A stretch of DNA of 64,000 nt from CAYOLL01 sp964404765 [NCBI: uncultured Gemmatimonadota bacterium] (GCA_964404765.1 CAYOLL010000008.1:1-64000); one strand, 5' to 3'; shown: positions 1 through 9,010, counted from the first letter of the stretch. Numbers and translations: made by a program. Notes: generated by a model not told the origin, from the letters alone.

Positions 1-30
1 AAAGATTCTTTCAGAATGACAAGGTGCTCT

Positions 31-53
31 TCCACAAACTTGTTCCATGAGCC
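31..53. repeat. End fragment of MITE family A
   Basis: These 23 bases match the terminal segment of the 111-bp family A element (compare 19753-19775), ending in TTCCATGAGCC. The hairpin core that should precede it is missing, so this is a truncated remnant. The rest of 1-161 shows no gene I can support. Confidence 0.6.
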
Positions 54-161
54 AACAAGATGATTACAGCATAACAGGCGCGTTGAAAATAAAGGTGTAA
101 GACATGTGCCAGTATAAAATGGGGTTGAAGCGCTTTTAACACCCGTTTAATCATTATCTCA

Positions 162-827
162 TTATATCCCTTTTTTCTTTCGAAATAGAACACTTCCAAT
201 TGCCGGGACCATTATTGAAAGCAACAACAGGCCAAATTTGGCAATCGTCACAAAACCAAGGATGCCGCTTAAAAATTCATTTCTACCCGGAAATTGTGCA
301 ATGAGCGAAAACACAATAGCATTTTCAATCATATCCGATGCAAACCAAATAGCCGGTAATGCCATTAGCCGCCTGCGTGTGAGCTGTGACAATGTCGTCC
401 GCTCGCCCACAAATCGATTGAGCACGAGTAGAAACACTAAAAACGATATGGGAAAGACAACATCAACGCTATAAGTGAAACGCTGATACATTGCTCTTCC
501 CAATTCGCCATAGTCATTCAATCGCTGATAGATTTCAGAACTTGTAAAAGAAGGACGCTGGTCAAATAAATGTTTTCCTTGTAGTATCAAATGCAGGGCT
601 TTTGCGCCACCAAAAAGAGGAAGCATGTGTGTCGCTACAAAAATACTCGCAAAAGTAAGAAAAGAAATCCCCAGAGCATAAACCGAAGTCGCAGGCGAAG
701 CCAATTCGATGACGCCATTCTCGGATGATGACTCATTTGCGTGCCTATTTCTTTGTGAAAACATTCCTCCGAAAAAAAAGCCCAGAAAAAAAACAGTAGG
801 GATAAATAAAAAATGCTCGGGTGTCAT
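162..827 (-). CDS. Hypothetical integral membrane protein
   Basis: I do not recognise the family. The 221-residue protein has about four hydrophobic segments: near residues 5-23, 50-75, 120-140 and a C-terminal stretch around 185-212 followed by a basic tail (FRKKKGI). A conserved-looking SDMIENAIV motif lies at the start of the third or fourth segment. The ATG at 827 is preceded by an AAGGTG ribosome-binding site about 7 nt upstream, which supports this start. It is on the same strand as selA but separated by about 100 bp, so it may have its own promoter. No catalytic motif is visible. Most likely a small inner-membrane protein of unknown role. Confidence 0.65.
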   Translation of the reverse strand: MTPEHFLFIPTVFFLGFFFGGMFSQRNRHANESSSENGVIELASPATSVYALGISFLTFASIFVATHMLPLFGGAKALHLILQGKHLFDQRPSFTSSEIYQRLNDYGELGRAMYQRFTYSVDVVFPISFLVFLLVLNRFVGERTTLSQLTRRRLMALPAIWFASDMIENAIVFSLIAQFPGRNEFLSGILGFVTIAKFGLLLLSIMVPAIGSVLFRKKKGI

Positions 828-923
828 TGCTTATCACCTTCTAATAAAGTAAATTACATGGTTTTGAAGTATAATCCGTATATAATCCTGCAATCCGCTT
901 CTGACATTAACAGTATTCAAAAA

Positions 924-2321
924 TCATTTGCTTTCGACGCAAACCGCCAATGCCCGGCCAACCCATTCACCGTCCTCTGCCAGTAATGTGCGCGGATCTA
1001 ATAAAAATGCCTCTTTTTGAATGCGCCCGATAATGGGTGGTCGAAAACGGCGCAGTCGCGCTTCCAATTGATCAACGGTAATATTTTGGGGTTGGATTGA
1101 CACCAATGTTGTGGGCATTTGCACTGTCGGTAAAGCGCCGCCGCCGACTTCGGAGAAGCCGCTAATCAGTTGGAATTCATAGCCGGAACCGGCCATAGCT
1201 CGCCATTGCTGGAGAAATTGGCTGGCGCTGCGATGCAGGTCTTCGGGTAAGCGGGTGATCATCCGCAAGGTTGGAATTTCGGCCAGCGCCCGGTCGCAGT
1301 CAAAATAAAGCTCAAGGGTAGCTTCCAAAGCGGCCAGGGTCATTTTATCGCAGCGAAACATGCGGGTGAATGGATTTTTTTTCAGGCGGCCAATCAGATT
1401 GGCTTTGGCCAGAATCAGGCCGGCCTGCGGTCCGCCCAACAGCTTGTCACCGGAGAACATGACGACGTCAGCGCCGGCGGCCAGCGATTCCTGTACCATT
1501 GGCTCTTTTTCCAGACCATATTGGCTCAGATCAATCAGCGCGCCACTGCCCAAATCACTAATCAGGTGCAGGTGATGACGCTCGGCTAACGCCGCTAACC
1601 CTGATAATGGTACAGCCCGCGTAAAGCCATGGATGCGATAGTTGCTGGTGTGGACATCTATAATGGCGGCGGTGCGCTCGTTAATAGCCTGTTCATAATC
1701 GGACAAATGCGTTTTATTGGTTGTGCCGACTTCGCGCATGATGGCCCCGCTGCAGGCCATGACATCCGGCATCCGGAACGATCCGCCGATTTCTACCAGT
1801 TGGCCACGGGAAATAATCACCTCGCGCCCGGCGCATAACGTGTTGAGAGCTAAAAAGGTCGCAGCAGCATTGTTGTTGACGACCATGGCCGCTTCGACGC
1901 CCAGCAGACGCTGTAATATAGCGGCAATCTGGGTATGACGCGAACCACGTTCACCGGTTTGTAGGTTGTACTCCAGATTGGCGTAACGGCCGGAAACAGC
2001 GGCCACGGCTTCCTGCGCGGCTGTGGCTAACAGGGAGCGACCCAGGTTGGTGTGCAGGGCAATGCCGGTTCCGTTAATTACCTGGCCGAGCCGCAGATGC
2101 AGCCGCCAGGCCACGTCTTCGCGCAAAATACTTTCCACATCCGCTTTTGTCGAATAGCGGACGACGGGGTCGGCCAGTATTTTGGCCCGCAACGATGCGA
2201 CCGCTTCCCGAGCAATTGCGCTTAAATAGGCGGGGCCGATTTCCGCAAATGGCGGTTCGGTTTGTAACGCATGTGAAAACTTCTCGATGGACGGTAAAAG
2301 CCGGAGTTGATCGGATGACAT
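924..2321 (-). CDS. selA: L-seryl-tRNA(Sec) selenium transferase
   Basis: SelA converts seryl-tRNA(Sec) to selenocysteinyl-tRNA(Sec) with selenophosphate and pyridoxal phosphate in the cytoplasm. The 465-residue length is typical of bacterial SelA. The PLP-lysine motif SGDKLLGGPQAG is present (Lys about 293), as are the N-terminal tRNA-binding region and the conserved LHTNLGRSLL and NNNAAATFLAL segments. The ATG at 2321 has a GGAG about 8 nt upstream. A MITE (2374-2486) sits just upstream and separates it from the methyltransferase gene on the same strand. No selB, selD or tRNA(Sec) gene was seen in the window, so the rest of the pathway must be elsewhere if it is functional. Confidence 0.95.
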   Translation of the reverse strand: MSSDQLRLLPSIEKFSHALQTEPPFAEIGPAYLSAIAREAVASLRAKILADPVVRYSTKADVESILREDVAWRLHLRLGQVINGTGIALHTNLGRSLLATAAQEAVAAVSGRYANLEYNLQTGERGSRHTQIAAILQRLLGVEAAMVVNNNAAATFLALNTLCAGREVIISRGQLVEIGGSFRMPDVMACSGAIMREVGTTNKTHLSDYEQAINERTAAIIDVHTSNYRIHGFTRAVPLSGLAALAERHHLHLISDLGSGALIDLSQYGLEKEPMVQESLAAGADVVMFSGDKLLGGPQAGLILAKANLIGRLKKNPFTRMFRCDKMTLAALEATLELYFDCDRALAEIPTLRMITRLPEDLHRSASQFLQQWRAMAGSGYEFQLISGFSEVGGGALPTVQMPTTLVSIQPQNITVDQLEARLRRFRPPIIGRIQKEAFLLDPRTLLAEDGEWVGRALAVCVESK

Positions 2322-2373
2322 CGGTTGCTCCAGAATCAGGTTGTTAGGCTGTAGGTTGTTAGGCTGTAGAGTC

Positions 2374-2486
2374 GTAATTGCTCAAAAAGTGATGGTAGAC
2401 CGAACCTTGCGAAGGCTTCAGTGCACGCTTTCACAAGTTTTGCAGTAAAGCCTTCGCAAGGTTGCCCACGCTTTTTGAGCAATTAC
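2374..2486. mobile_element. MITE-like element, family B copy 1
   Basis: A 113-bp non-coding element with terminal inverted repeats GTAATTGCTCAAAAAG and CTTTTTGAGCAATTAC. Inside is a long hairpin whose arms begin ACCTTGCGAAGGCTT and end AAGCCTTCGCAAGGTT. It is flanked by an exact 8-bp direct repeat, GTAGAGTC (2366-2373 and 2487-2494), as expected for a target-site duplication. The element lies about 50 bp upstream of the selA start. A second copy of the same length is at 33174-33286. There is no room for a transposase, so mobilisation must be in trans. Confidence 0.85.
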
Positions 2487-2505
2487 GTAGAGTCCGTCTA
2501 ACAGT

Positions 2506-3384
2506 CTATCCACCTGATTCCCAGCGACCAAACAGGGATAAGGGTAAAACTTTTTTGGATTGACTGTGGGGCAAAGCTAACTCGCCAATTGTCACCCGGC
2601 CTTTAAAGTCGGCCATCATTTCGGTCAGTAAGTTGCCGATCATCAGCGATGAAGCTTCCAGGGAATATAGGGTGAGGATGATAAAGAGCGGTTCGGCGCT
2701 TAAAATTTGCCGGCAATTATCCAGCAATTCAACCAGATTTTTTTCAACTTTCCAAACTTCTTTTTTCGGCCCGCGGCCAAACGACGGCGGGTCCAGCAAA
2801 ATGGCATCGTAACGCCGTTCCCGCCGAATTTCGCGCTTGACAAATTTAAGCGCATCATCCAGCAGCCAGCGCACAGGCGACTGTTCCAGCTTGGAAAGCC
2901 GCTGTTGTTCCTGGCCCCAGGCCAAAGCCGGTTTAGATGCGTCTACGTGCGTTACTTGCAGGCCATTAGCGGCGGCAATTAAGCTGGCCGCGCCGGTATA
3001 GCCAAACAAATTCAATAGCTGTCTGTTTTTAGCCGATTTGGCGGCATGTATTTTTTGCTGCATCCATCGCCAATGCGGCGATTGTTCCGGAAAGACGCCG
3101 ACATGTTTGGACATGTGGGTCGCTTTGGCCAGCAGCGTTAATTGATCGAAGCGCAAAGGCCATTCGGACGGAACCGCGCGGGCGAAAGTCCAGCCGTTGG
3201 TGTCGTCAAAAACGGCAGCCGCTTTTTTCCAGGCGCTTTCGGGCAAGTCGGGCCGCCACCAGGCTTTTGGTTCGCTGCGAATCAGGATATGCGCGCCAAA
3301 TCGCTCCAGTTTACGTTGGTCGCCGGAATCCAATAACTCGTATTCCGACCAATCGGGCGTCAGAACTTGAATGGAATTTGTCAT
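2506..3384 (-). CDS. Class I SAM-dependent rRNA-type methyltransferase
   Basis: A 292-residue Rossmann-fold methyltransferase. The SAM-binding motif LLNLFGYTGAASLIAAANG starts near residue 123, the acidic loop THVDAS follows, and the substrate motif DPPSFGRGP lies near residues 197-205. This resembles RlmI/RlmK-type 23S rRNA methyltransferases. There is no N-terminal PUA domain, and the usual catalytic Cys region late in m5C enzymes reads ILTLYSLEAS without a cysteine, so an m5C product is not supported; base N- or guanine methylation is possible. It starts 3 nt after the stop of the upstream gene, suggesting translational coupling in the operon 4974 to 2506. The exact RNA target is unknown. 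Confidence 0.8.
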   Translation of the reverse strand: MTNSIQVLTPDWSEYELLDSGDQRKLERFGAHILIRSEPKAWWRPDLPESAWKKAAAVFDDTNGWTFARAVPSEWPLRFDQLTLLAKATHMSKHVGVFPEQSPHWRWMQQKIHAAKSAKNRQLLNLFGYTGAASLIAAANGLQVTHVDASKPALAWGQEQQRLSKLEQSPVRWLLDDALKFVKREIRRERRYDAILLDPPSFGRGPKKEVWKVEKNLVELLDNCRQILSAEPLFIILTLYSLEASSLMIGNLLTEMMADFKGRVTIGELALPHSQSKKVLPLSLFGRWESGG

Positions 3385-3387
3385 GGA

Positions 3388-4152
3388 TTAGATCGCCTCT
3401 AAGAGCTCAAGCAGCGCCCGGCCAAAAGGCGTAATTTTAAATTGATCGAGCTTCTGAAATGTAAACGGACCAATCTTTTCATCACGATAGATGAACTCCA
3501 CGCCGGCAAAATCCTCTAAGCGGTCTAGCACCATACGGTAGATGCTGGTGTGTAAACTACTTTGCGCAGAGGGTATCTCCGGCGACTTCCAGCGTAAGCC
3601 GGCTTGCAGAATCAGTTGATCGGCAAAGGCTTCGGCGGAAATCCACTTGTCGGTTGGTTGATCTAACAGCAGCTTAAGCGTTTTTTGCGGAAAACCCGCC
3701 GGCAATTTACCGCCCATCCCGCTGAAAGGAAAAGCGATCAGCCAATTGACCCGATGCCACCAGCCGCTTAGCAGCGTTATGACTTGAATCAGTGGCGGCG
3801 TGTCCAACAGCGTTTTACCTAATCGGGTAACGGCAAAAGGTTTACCTTTTTTACCGGTCATCATCCCGCCGACGCCGGCAATGCAATGTCGCAAATAAAG
3901 CGGCCAAACATCTTCTTCGGTGCGAACCTGCTCCATCGACAACGGGGAAACAAACCGGGCCGAAATTTCCTGAATGGCTTTCCGTGGAAAATTGCCCCGT
4001 GCGGCGGTAGCAATTACCTTGTTTTCCTGCACATATTTAATCATGACCACAATGTCGCGTCGAATAGGCATATTTTCAGCAATTCCGGCAAATTCCGGCG
4101 TAGCCAAAAAGCGCTGTATCAACACATCTTGAACTTGGGCTTTAGTCGGCAT
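3388..4152 (-). CDS. Hypothetical protein, winged-helix-like segments
   Basis: I do not recognise this 254-residue protein with confidence. It has no signal peptide or membrane span. Several short helix-strand units look like winged-helix pieces: the region around IATAARGNFPRKAIQEI (residues 47-63), FAVTRLGKTLL (about 106-116) and FKITPFGRALLELL near the C-terminus repeat the pattern of a turn with Gly followed by an amphipathic helix. Such patterns occur in SEC-C or pRiA4b-associated proteins, but that is only a resemblance. AGGAG lies about 6 nt upstream of the ATG. It lies between the TPR lipoprotein (16 nt upstream) and the methyltransferase (3 nt downstream), so it is probably co-transcribed. 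Confidence 0.6.
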   Translation of the reverse strand: MPTKAQVQDVLIQRFLATPEFAGIAENMPIRRDIVVMIKYVQENKVIATAARGNFPRKAIQEISARFVSPLSMEQVRTEEDVWPLYLRHCIAGVGGMMTGKKGKPFAVTRLGKTLLDTPPLIQVITLLSGWWHRVNWLIAFPFSGMGGKLPAGFPQKTLKLLLDQPTDKWISAEAFADQLILQAGLRWKSPEIPSAQSSLHTSIYRMVLDRLEDFAGVEFIYRDEKIGPFTFQKLDQFKITPFGRALLELLEAI

Positions 4153-4167
4153 AATTTCTCCTGCATA

Positions 4168-4974
4168 CTAGCGTAGTAGATTCGCCAGCCGATAGCGGGC
4201 GTCGGCATTTTTGGGATTGAGTTCCAATGTTTTTTGGTAATGCTTTTTGGCGATGTCGTATTCTTTGTAAGCATCGGAAGCCAGCAGGTTCGCCAGTTGA
4301 TAGTGGGCCAATTCGTATGTTGGTTGCAGCTCGATGGCTGCCTCATAGTGCTTGCGGGCCTCGCCGGATTTGTGAAAATAGCCCACCAGTAAATTGGCGA
4401 AATAATAGTGGGCATCGGCAAAATTCGGGTTGAGTTTCATGGCTGTTTCAAAGTGATCCTGAGCCTCATCCGGTTCTTTGTAGCGCTCCGATAATAGCAC
4501 GGCCAGATGATAATGGGCCATTGCATGACGGTTGTCAATTTCCAGCGCCTGACGATAGTGTGTCTCGGCATCGGCGTGTTCGCCATAACCCGTGCTCAGT
4601 AAAAAACCCCAATTAAATTGAGCATCGGCAAACTTAGGCCGTATTTCCAGCGCTTTCTGAAAGTTTTTTTCGGCGTTAGCATAGTCCTTGAAATGATCCC
4701 GCAAGACTACGCCCAAATTGTTGTAGGCATCGGCATGATTCGGTTTGTATTTGATCGCCAGACGAAAGTGCTTCCGTGCGCCGGCATAATCACGATACTT
4801 ATCGCGTAGCAGCAAGCCGAGCTGATTATGCGCCTCAGAATGGTCGGGTTTTTGGGCCAGAACTTTGAGATAGTGATCACGGGCGGCATTTTCTTCCGGG
4901 TCATGGTAGCGCAGACGGCAGCCGCCGATGAGAAAAGATATGAGAATAATGGATAGGATGGCTTTGGTTGGCAT
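4168..4974 (-). CDS. TPR repeat lipoprotein
   Basis: A 268-residue exported protein. The N-terminus is a short lipoprotein signal (MPTKAILSIILISFLIGGC) with the lipobox cysteine at residue 19. The rest is made of about seven TPR units of 36-37 residues with the pattern A..HF..AL...P..A.AHY.LA.LL...Y..., slightly longer than the 34-residue canonical TPR because of the extra Y/D-rich turn. It is probably anchored in the periplasm or outer membrane as a protein-interaction scaffold. It follows the prolyl oligopeptidase gene by 48 bp on the same strand and precedes the hypothetical and methyltransferase genes. Its partner is unknown. Confidence 0.85.
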   Translation of the reverse strand: MPTKAILSIILISFLIGGCRLRYHDPEENAARDHYLKVLAQKPDHSEAHNQLGLLLRDKYRDYAGARKHFRLAIKYKPNHADAYNNLGVVLRDHFKDYANAEKNFQKALEIRPKFADAQFNWGFLLSTGYGEHADAETHYRQALEIDNRHAMAHYHLAVLLSERYKEPDEAQDHFETAMKLNPNFADAHYYFANLLVGYFHKSGEARKHYEAAIELQPTYELAHYQLANLLASDAYKEYDIAKKHYQKTLELNPKNADARYRLANLLR

Positions 4975-5022
4975 AATTGCCCGAATTCTTTGCTTTTCTT
5001 AGCGAGCATCAAGAGTTTTACA

Positions 5023-7125
5023 TTAATTTGTCGTTATCCCCAATTGATTCATCATAAACGCCCAGGCATCCGCGGCCTGCTCGATTTGCACGGAAATGGT
5101 CGTGCCGCCGTGATGGCCGGAGTCGGTTTGCTCGCGCAGTAAAATCGGTTGGCCGTTGGGGTTGGCGGCTTGCATTCGGGCGACCATCTTGCGGGCGTGC
5201 AGCGGGTTGGTGCGGGCGTCGCGGGCACTGCCGGTAATCAGCATGGTCGGATAGTTGACGCCCTCTTTGACATTGTGATAGGGAGAATATTTGTAGATGT
5301 ATTTGAACTGCTCCGGATCATCGGCGCTGCCGTACTCTTCCGCCCACACTTTGGCAAATTCAAATTGATGATAGCGCAGCATGTCCAGCAACGGCACGGC
5401 ACAGTCTACCGCCTTGAACAAGTCCGGGCGCTGCACCGCCACTGCGCCGACCAGCAAGCCGCCGTTGCTGCCGCCGCCAATGGCCAATTTTTGCGGGTTG
5501 GTATAGTTGTTGGCAATCAGCCATTCGCCGGCAGCGATAAAATCGTCAAACACATTTTGTTTTTTCTCAAACATACCGGCTTTGTGCCAGGCCTGCCCGT
5601 ACTCGCCGCCGCCGCGCAGATTGGCAATGGCAATCATCCCGCCTGCTTCCAGCCATACCAAGTAACTATTGGAAAAGTAAGGTGTCAGCGAAATGTTAAA
5701 GCCGCCATAACCATATAGATAAACCGGATTTTTGCCATCCTTTTTTAAGCCCTTGCGATGCACCAGAAACATGGACACCGGCGTGCCGTCTTCGGACGGA
5801 TACCAAACTTGTTCGACCTCGATGTTGCTGACATCAATTTTTAGCGGAAAAGCCTTGTAGACGTTCAGTTTGTTCGCAGTAAAATCATATTTGAAGGTTG
5901 TTGGCGGATAAGCAAAAGAGGTAAAAGAGACCCACACATCGTCCCGCGACCAATAGCCGCTGACCCCGCCGCTGCCGATAGTCGGCATGGCCAGATCACG
6001 CACGTATTGACCGTTCAAGTCGTAAATCCGAACAACAGTATGGGCATTGTGCTCATAAGTGGCATAAAGATGTCCGGCCACCGGCGCAATGGAGGATAAC
6101 TTGTCTTTTTCGTGTTGCGGGATCAGCACGCGCCAGTTTTCGCGCTGCGGCTTAGCGGCATCGGCAATGTAGACCTGATATAACGGCGCATTGGAGTCCG
6201 TTACGATCAGGATTTTGTCGCCGACAAATTCAACATTATATTCGGCATCTAAGCCAGTTGCCAGCGGTATCAACGAATCGGCGCTGCCCGTTTTGCGGAA
6301 GTAAATTTCGCTGGCATAAAACAGGCTGCGCACAAAAACTTCATACCGCCCGTCTTCGGAAACAGCCGCCCCGTGCCAATATTCCTTGACCTTTTCGTGA
6401 CCAAAAACCTTGCGATCCATTTCGGCGGACGTGCCCAGTTTATGAAAATAAACCGAATGCCAGTAGTCTTCTTCGCCGTCCGGAACCGTGCCCTTTAGCG
6501 GCTTGGCCGAATAATAAAAACCCGAATTATCCGGCAGCCAGGCGTTGACGCCCTGCTTCCAACCGGCCAGACTATCCGGTAAAATTCGACCGGTTGCGGT
6601 TTCCATGATGCGGTAAACCGGATTTTCATCGCCACCAATGGCTTTGCCAAAGGCCAGATATTGGCCGTCACGCGACGGCTCGATGCCGGCAATGGTTTCG
6701 TTAGCCGGCCATTCATTGGGATTGAGAACGATGCGCGGTTCAGCATTTTCGTGCTCTCTTGTCACAAAAACCCACTTCTCGTCTGTTTTTTTCTTAGCCC
6801 AATAAAAAATGCGGTCCCCTTTCAACACTCGCTTTGGCACGGTCTCATCGTCATAGCGCCAAAGCTCGTTAAATCGCGCGATCAGATGCTTGCGCTGCGG
6901 CAGGGAATCAATCTGTAACCGCGTCAGCTTCACTTGCGCATCGACCCAGGCTTGCACTTTTGGATCGTCCGCATTTTCCAGCCATTGATAATGATCGGTC
7001 ACCTCCGTGCCATGATAGTTATGCGCGGTCGGGATTTTGGGCGTTTCGGGATAGGTCATCGGTTCTCCGCTCGTGTTTGTGGCCAAGATGATTGTTAAGG
7101 TAAAAATAAAATGTGCGGGCTTCAT
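5023..7125 (-). CDS. Prolyl oligopeptidase family serine peptidase (S9A)
   Basis: A 700-residue S9A peptidase that cleaves short peptides after proline. A hydrophobic N-terminal segment (MKPAHFIFTLTIILATNTSG) indicates export, probably to the periplasm. The N-terminal region carries the seven-bladed propeller typical of the family. The C-terminal alpha/beta hydrolase has the nucleophile motif GGGSNGGLLVGA (Ser about 553), the Asp in ARDARTNPLHARKM (about 636) and the His in SGHHGG (about 672). AAGGAG lies 6 nt before the ATG, and a strong promoter lies at 7157-7185. Length matches the family. It heads the minus-strand group running down to the methyltransferase or selA. Confidence 0.92.
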   Translation of the reverse strand: MKPAHFIFTLTIILATNTSGEPMTYPETPKIPTAHNYHGTEVTDHYQWLENADDPKVQAWVDAQVKLTRLQIDSLPQRKHLIARFNELWRYDDETVPKRVLKGDRIFYWAKKKTDEKWVFVTREHENAEPRIVLNPNEWPANETIAGIEPSRDGQYLAFGKAIGGDENPVYRIMETATGRILPDSLAGWKQGVNAWLPDNSGFYYSAKPLKGTVPDGEEDYWHSVYFHKLGTSAEMDRKVFGHEKVKEYWHGAAVSEDGRYEVFVRSLFYASEIYFRKTGSADSLIPLATGLDAEYNVEFVGDKILIVTDSNAPLYQVYIADAAKPQRENWRVLIPQHEKDKLSSIAPVAGHLYATYEHNAHTVVRIYDLNGQYVRDLAMPTIGSGGVSGYWSRDDVWVSFTSFAYPPTTFKYDFTANKLNVYKAFPLKIDVSNIEVEQVWYPSEDGTPVSMFLVHRKGLKKDGKNPVYLYGYGGFNISLTPYFSNSYLVWLEAGGMIAIANLRGGGEYGQAWHKAGMFEKKQNVFDDFIAAGEWLIANNYTNPQKLAIGGGSNGGLLVGAVAVQRPDLFKAVDCAVPLLDMLRYHQFEFAKVWAEEYGSADDPEQFKYIYKYSPYHNVKEGVNYPTMLITGSARDARTNPLHARKMVARMQAANPNGQPILLREQTDSGHHGGTTISVQIEQAADAWAFMMNQLGITTN

Positions 7126-7156
7126 TCAAGCGCTCCTTTCAGGCTGGTACAAAATC

Positions 7157-7185
7157 AGTATAGACTTTCAAACGACAATTGTCAA
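7157..7185 (-). promoter_or_regulatory. Sigma70-type promoter for the prolyl oligopeptidase gene
   Basis: On the minus strand, TTGACA (7185-7180) and TATACT (7162-7157) are separated by exactly 17 bp, 32 bp upstream of the ATG at 7125. This is close to the consensus for a housekeeping sigma factor. The remaining sequence up to 7343 shows nothing else I can name. Confidence 0.6.
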
Positions 7186-7343
7186 ATGGAAAAAACGTGA
7201 GGCTTCAAACGGACGGTATGATCAATTTTTTTGCTGTGCTGATGTTGAAACAATTGACATTCGCGTGTTTGGCATACATTTTTTATAGTGATCCATCGTC
7301 GTTTACCCATTTACGCCATGAGCAGTCATTATTAAGCATGATA

Positions 7344-7454
7344 GGCTCATGGAACAAGTTTGTGGAAATCCAACCTTGCGAAGGCTTCAGTGCACAAAGC
7401 ATGCCGATTTCAAATGAAGCCTTCGCAAGGTTTCACCATTTTATCCCATGAACC
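7344..7454. mobile_element. MITE-like element, family A copy 1
   Basis: A 111-bp element bounded by the imperfect inverted repeats GGCTCATGGAACAAG and TATCCCATGAACC. It has the same AACCTTGCGAAGGCTT hairpin core as family B. It is flanked by an exact 8-bp duplication, GCATGATA (7336-7343 and 7455-7462). The duplication contains the ATG from which the downstream lipoate-ligase-like gene is best read, so the element inserted at that gene's start codon and now supplies its 5' leader. Confidence 0.85.
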
Positions 7455-7456
7455 GC

Positions 7457-8089
7457 ATGATATCTACCCATGTTTTAACCGAATATAATCTGCCGGATGC
7501 CGATCTGTTAGCCGACAAAGATACCGCCTATCGCTTTTTAGTCTGGCAGCCGGATCACGTTTGCATCGTGATCGGACGAAGCAATCGCCCGGAGACAAGC
7601 CTGTATTTAGCCAATGTAACGACAGACGGCGTGCCGGTCTATCAGCGCCGAACCGGCGGCCAAAGCGTCGTTTTGACCCCGGAAATGCTGATTGTGTCGC
7701 TGATGCAAAATGGCCCGACGGTTATGGAAGCCAAAAGATATTTCAAGGCCTATAACGGCAGAGTCATCGCCGGTTTGGCCGAGCTCGGTGTGCGTGAAGT
7801 GGAACAAAAAGGCATTTCCGACATTACCATTGCCGGTCGAAAAATTGCCGGAACCGCCCTTTATCGGCATCCGCACCAGATTTTTTATCATGCCGTTTTG
7901 AATGTGGCCGGCGCGACCGATTTAATGGAACGCTACTTAGTTTTCCCGGAACGTGTGCCGGATTATCGGGCCGGACGCGGTCATCGCACATTTGTAACTT
8001 CTTTGTACGAACAAGGCTACCGCCTGCATTTTAGTGAATTAAAGGCGGCTATCGTAAAAAATTTGATCCCTTCACCCAAAATTGAATAA
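7457..8089 (+). CDS. Lipoate-protein ligase A / biotin-lipoate transferase family protein
   Basis: The protein has about 210 residues and the LplA/LipB/BPL fold, which attaches lipoate or octanoate to a lysine of an acceptor domain. Visible family features are the YQRRTGGQSVVL segment (the RRxxGG substrate loop, with Gln-Ser in place of the commoner Gly-Ala) and ISDITIAGRKIAGTALYR, whose Lys matches the catalytic lysine. It is shorter than E. coli LplA and lacks its C-terminal domain. The preferred ATG (7457) lies in the MITE target duplication. Another in-frame ATG at 7448 lies inside the element's right end and would add three residues. No Shine-Dalgarno precedes either. Substrate specificity is not certain. 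Confidence 0.8.
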   Translation: MISTHVLTEYNLPDADLLADKDTAYRFLVWQPDHVCIVIGRSNRPETSLYLANVTTDGVPVYQRRTGGQSVVLTPEMLIVSLMQNGPTVMEAKRYFKAYNGRVIAGLAELGVREVEQKGISDITIAGRKIAGTALYRHPHQIFYHAVLNVAGATDLMERYLVFPERVPDYRAGRGHRTFVTSLYEQGYRLHFSELKAAIVKNLIPSPKIE

Positions 8090-8101
8090 TCCGGAGGCCT
8101 T

Positions 8102-9010
8102 ATGCCGAAATTTAAGTATCGAATTGTTGAGGAACTCTACAAAAAAGATGTTTTTATTGCCGACGAAGTGCTTCAAACCATTATTGATCTGGGTGCGGCA
8201 GTCGTCCCGGATTTGGAATTGGTCTTGACCGATGCAAGGGATAACTATGAAAAGTATAAAGAGTTGCCTGGTTACGACACGTTTTTTGTCCAGCACGTTT
8301 TGTTTTTATTGGGCGAGATTGGCGATAGCCGGGCGCTGCCGGCTGTTTTAAACTTTCTGAGCGAGCCTGAAAAATTTCTGAATACCTGGTTGGGAGATGC
8401 CATCACCGAAGATGTGTGGACCATCTTCGTCAAACTCGGTAAAGATTGCCCAAACCTTTTAGCCGACTGCGCCCAAAATCAACAGGTTTATGTATACGTC
8501 CGAACAGCAGCCACACAGGCGCTGTGCCAGATCGTCGCTCATTTTCCTGATCGTCGGGCGACGGTTATGGGTCTATTTGCCGGGCTGTTTAAATTCTATA
8601 GGCAGCAATTTTTTACCGGCGACCGGAGCGCGAACACGCCGGTGCTGTTGGGCCTTACAATCGGCGACCTGAACAGAATCGGCGGACAAGAGCTGAAAGA
8701 ACCGATTGCCGATCTATTCCGCCTCAATTTGGTTGACGAAAGCATCATCTCGCAAAAAATGGTGACTTTTGCTAAAGTCGAACGAATGCCGCTCAAATCC
8801 ATGTTAGAACGCTATGCCGGTTGGCGGAAATACGCCCATTTTGCCAAACAATCGCCCTACAATCCGAATCCGGCGAATCCCAAAAAAGCCATCTTAGCCA
8901 AGCATCCCTGGCCAAAACCGCAAAAAGCCGAGCCTAAAATTTCCCGTAATGATCTGTGCACCTGCGGCAGCGGCAAAAAATATAAAAAATGCTGCGGCAA
9001 AAACGACTAA
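8102..9010 (+). CDS. DUF1186-like HEAT-repeat protein with C-terminal SEC-C zinc motif
   Basis: A 302-residue soluble protein. Residues 1-230 are helical with HEAT-like pairs (for example TIIDLGAAVVPDLELVL and VLFLLGEIGDSRALPAVLNFL). The last 25 residues form a SEC-C metal-binding motif, CTCGSGKKYKKCC, like the C-terminal zinc finger of SecA. The arrangement resembles DUF1186 proteins, whose function is not established. A clear ribosome-binding site (CCGGAGG) lies 5-10 nt before the ATG, 13 nt after the previous stop, so it is probably co-transcribed with the lipoate-ligase-like gene. The SEC-C motif suggests binding to a protein partner or the ribosome, which is inference. Confidence 0.8.
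   Translation: MPKFKYRIVEELYKKDVFIADEVLQTIIDLGAAVVPDLELVLTDARDNYEKYKELPGYDTFFVQHVLFLLGEIGDSRALPAVLNFLSEPEKFLNTWLGDAITEDVWTIFVKLGKDCPNLLADCAQNQQVYVYVRTAATQALCQIVAHFPDRRATVMGLFAGLFKFYRQQFFTGDRSANTPVLLGLTIGDLNRIGGQELKEPIADLFRLNLVDESIISQKMVTFAKVERMPLKSMLERYAGWRKYAHFAKQSPYNPNPANPKKAILAKHPWPKPQKAEPKISRNDLCTCGSGKKYKKCCGKND

Noticed and set aside
11-199. 62-codon frame on the minus strand overlapping the end of the membrane protein gene
   Set aside because: It lies mostly in repeat sequence, has no ribosome-binding site and overlaps a better-supported gene.
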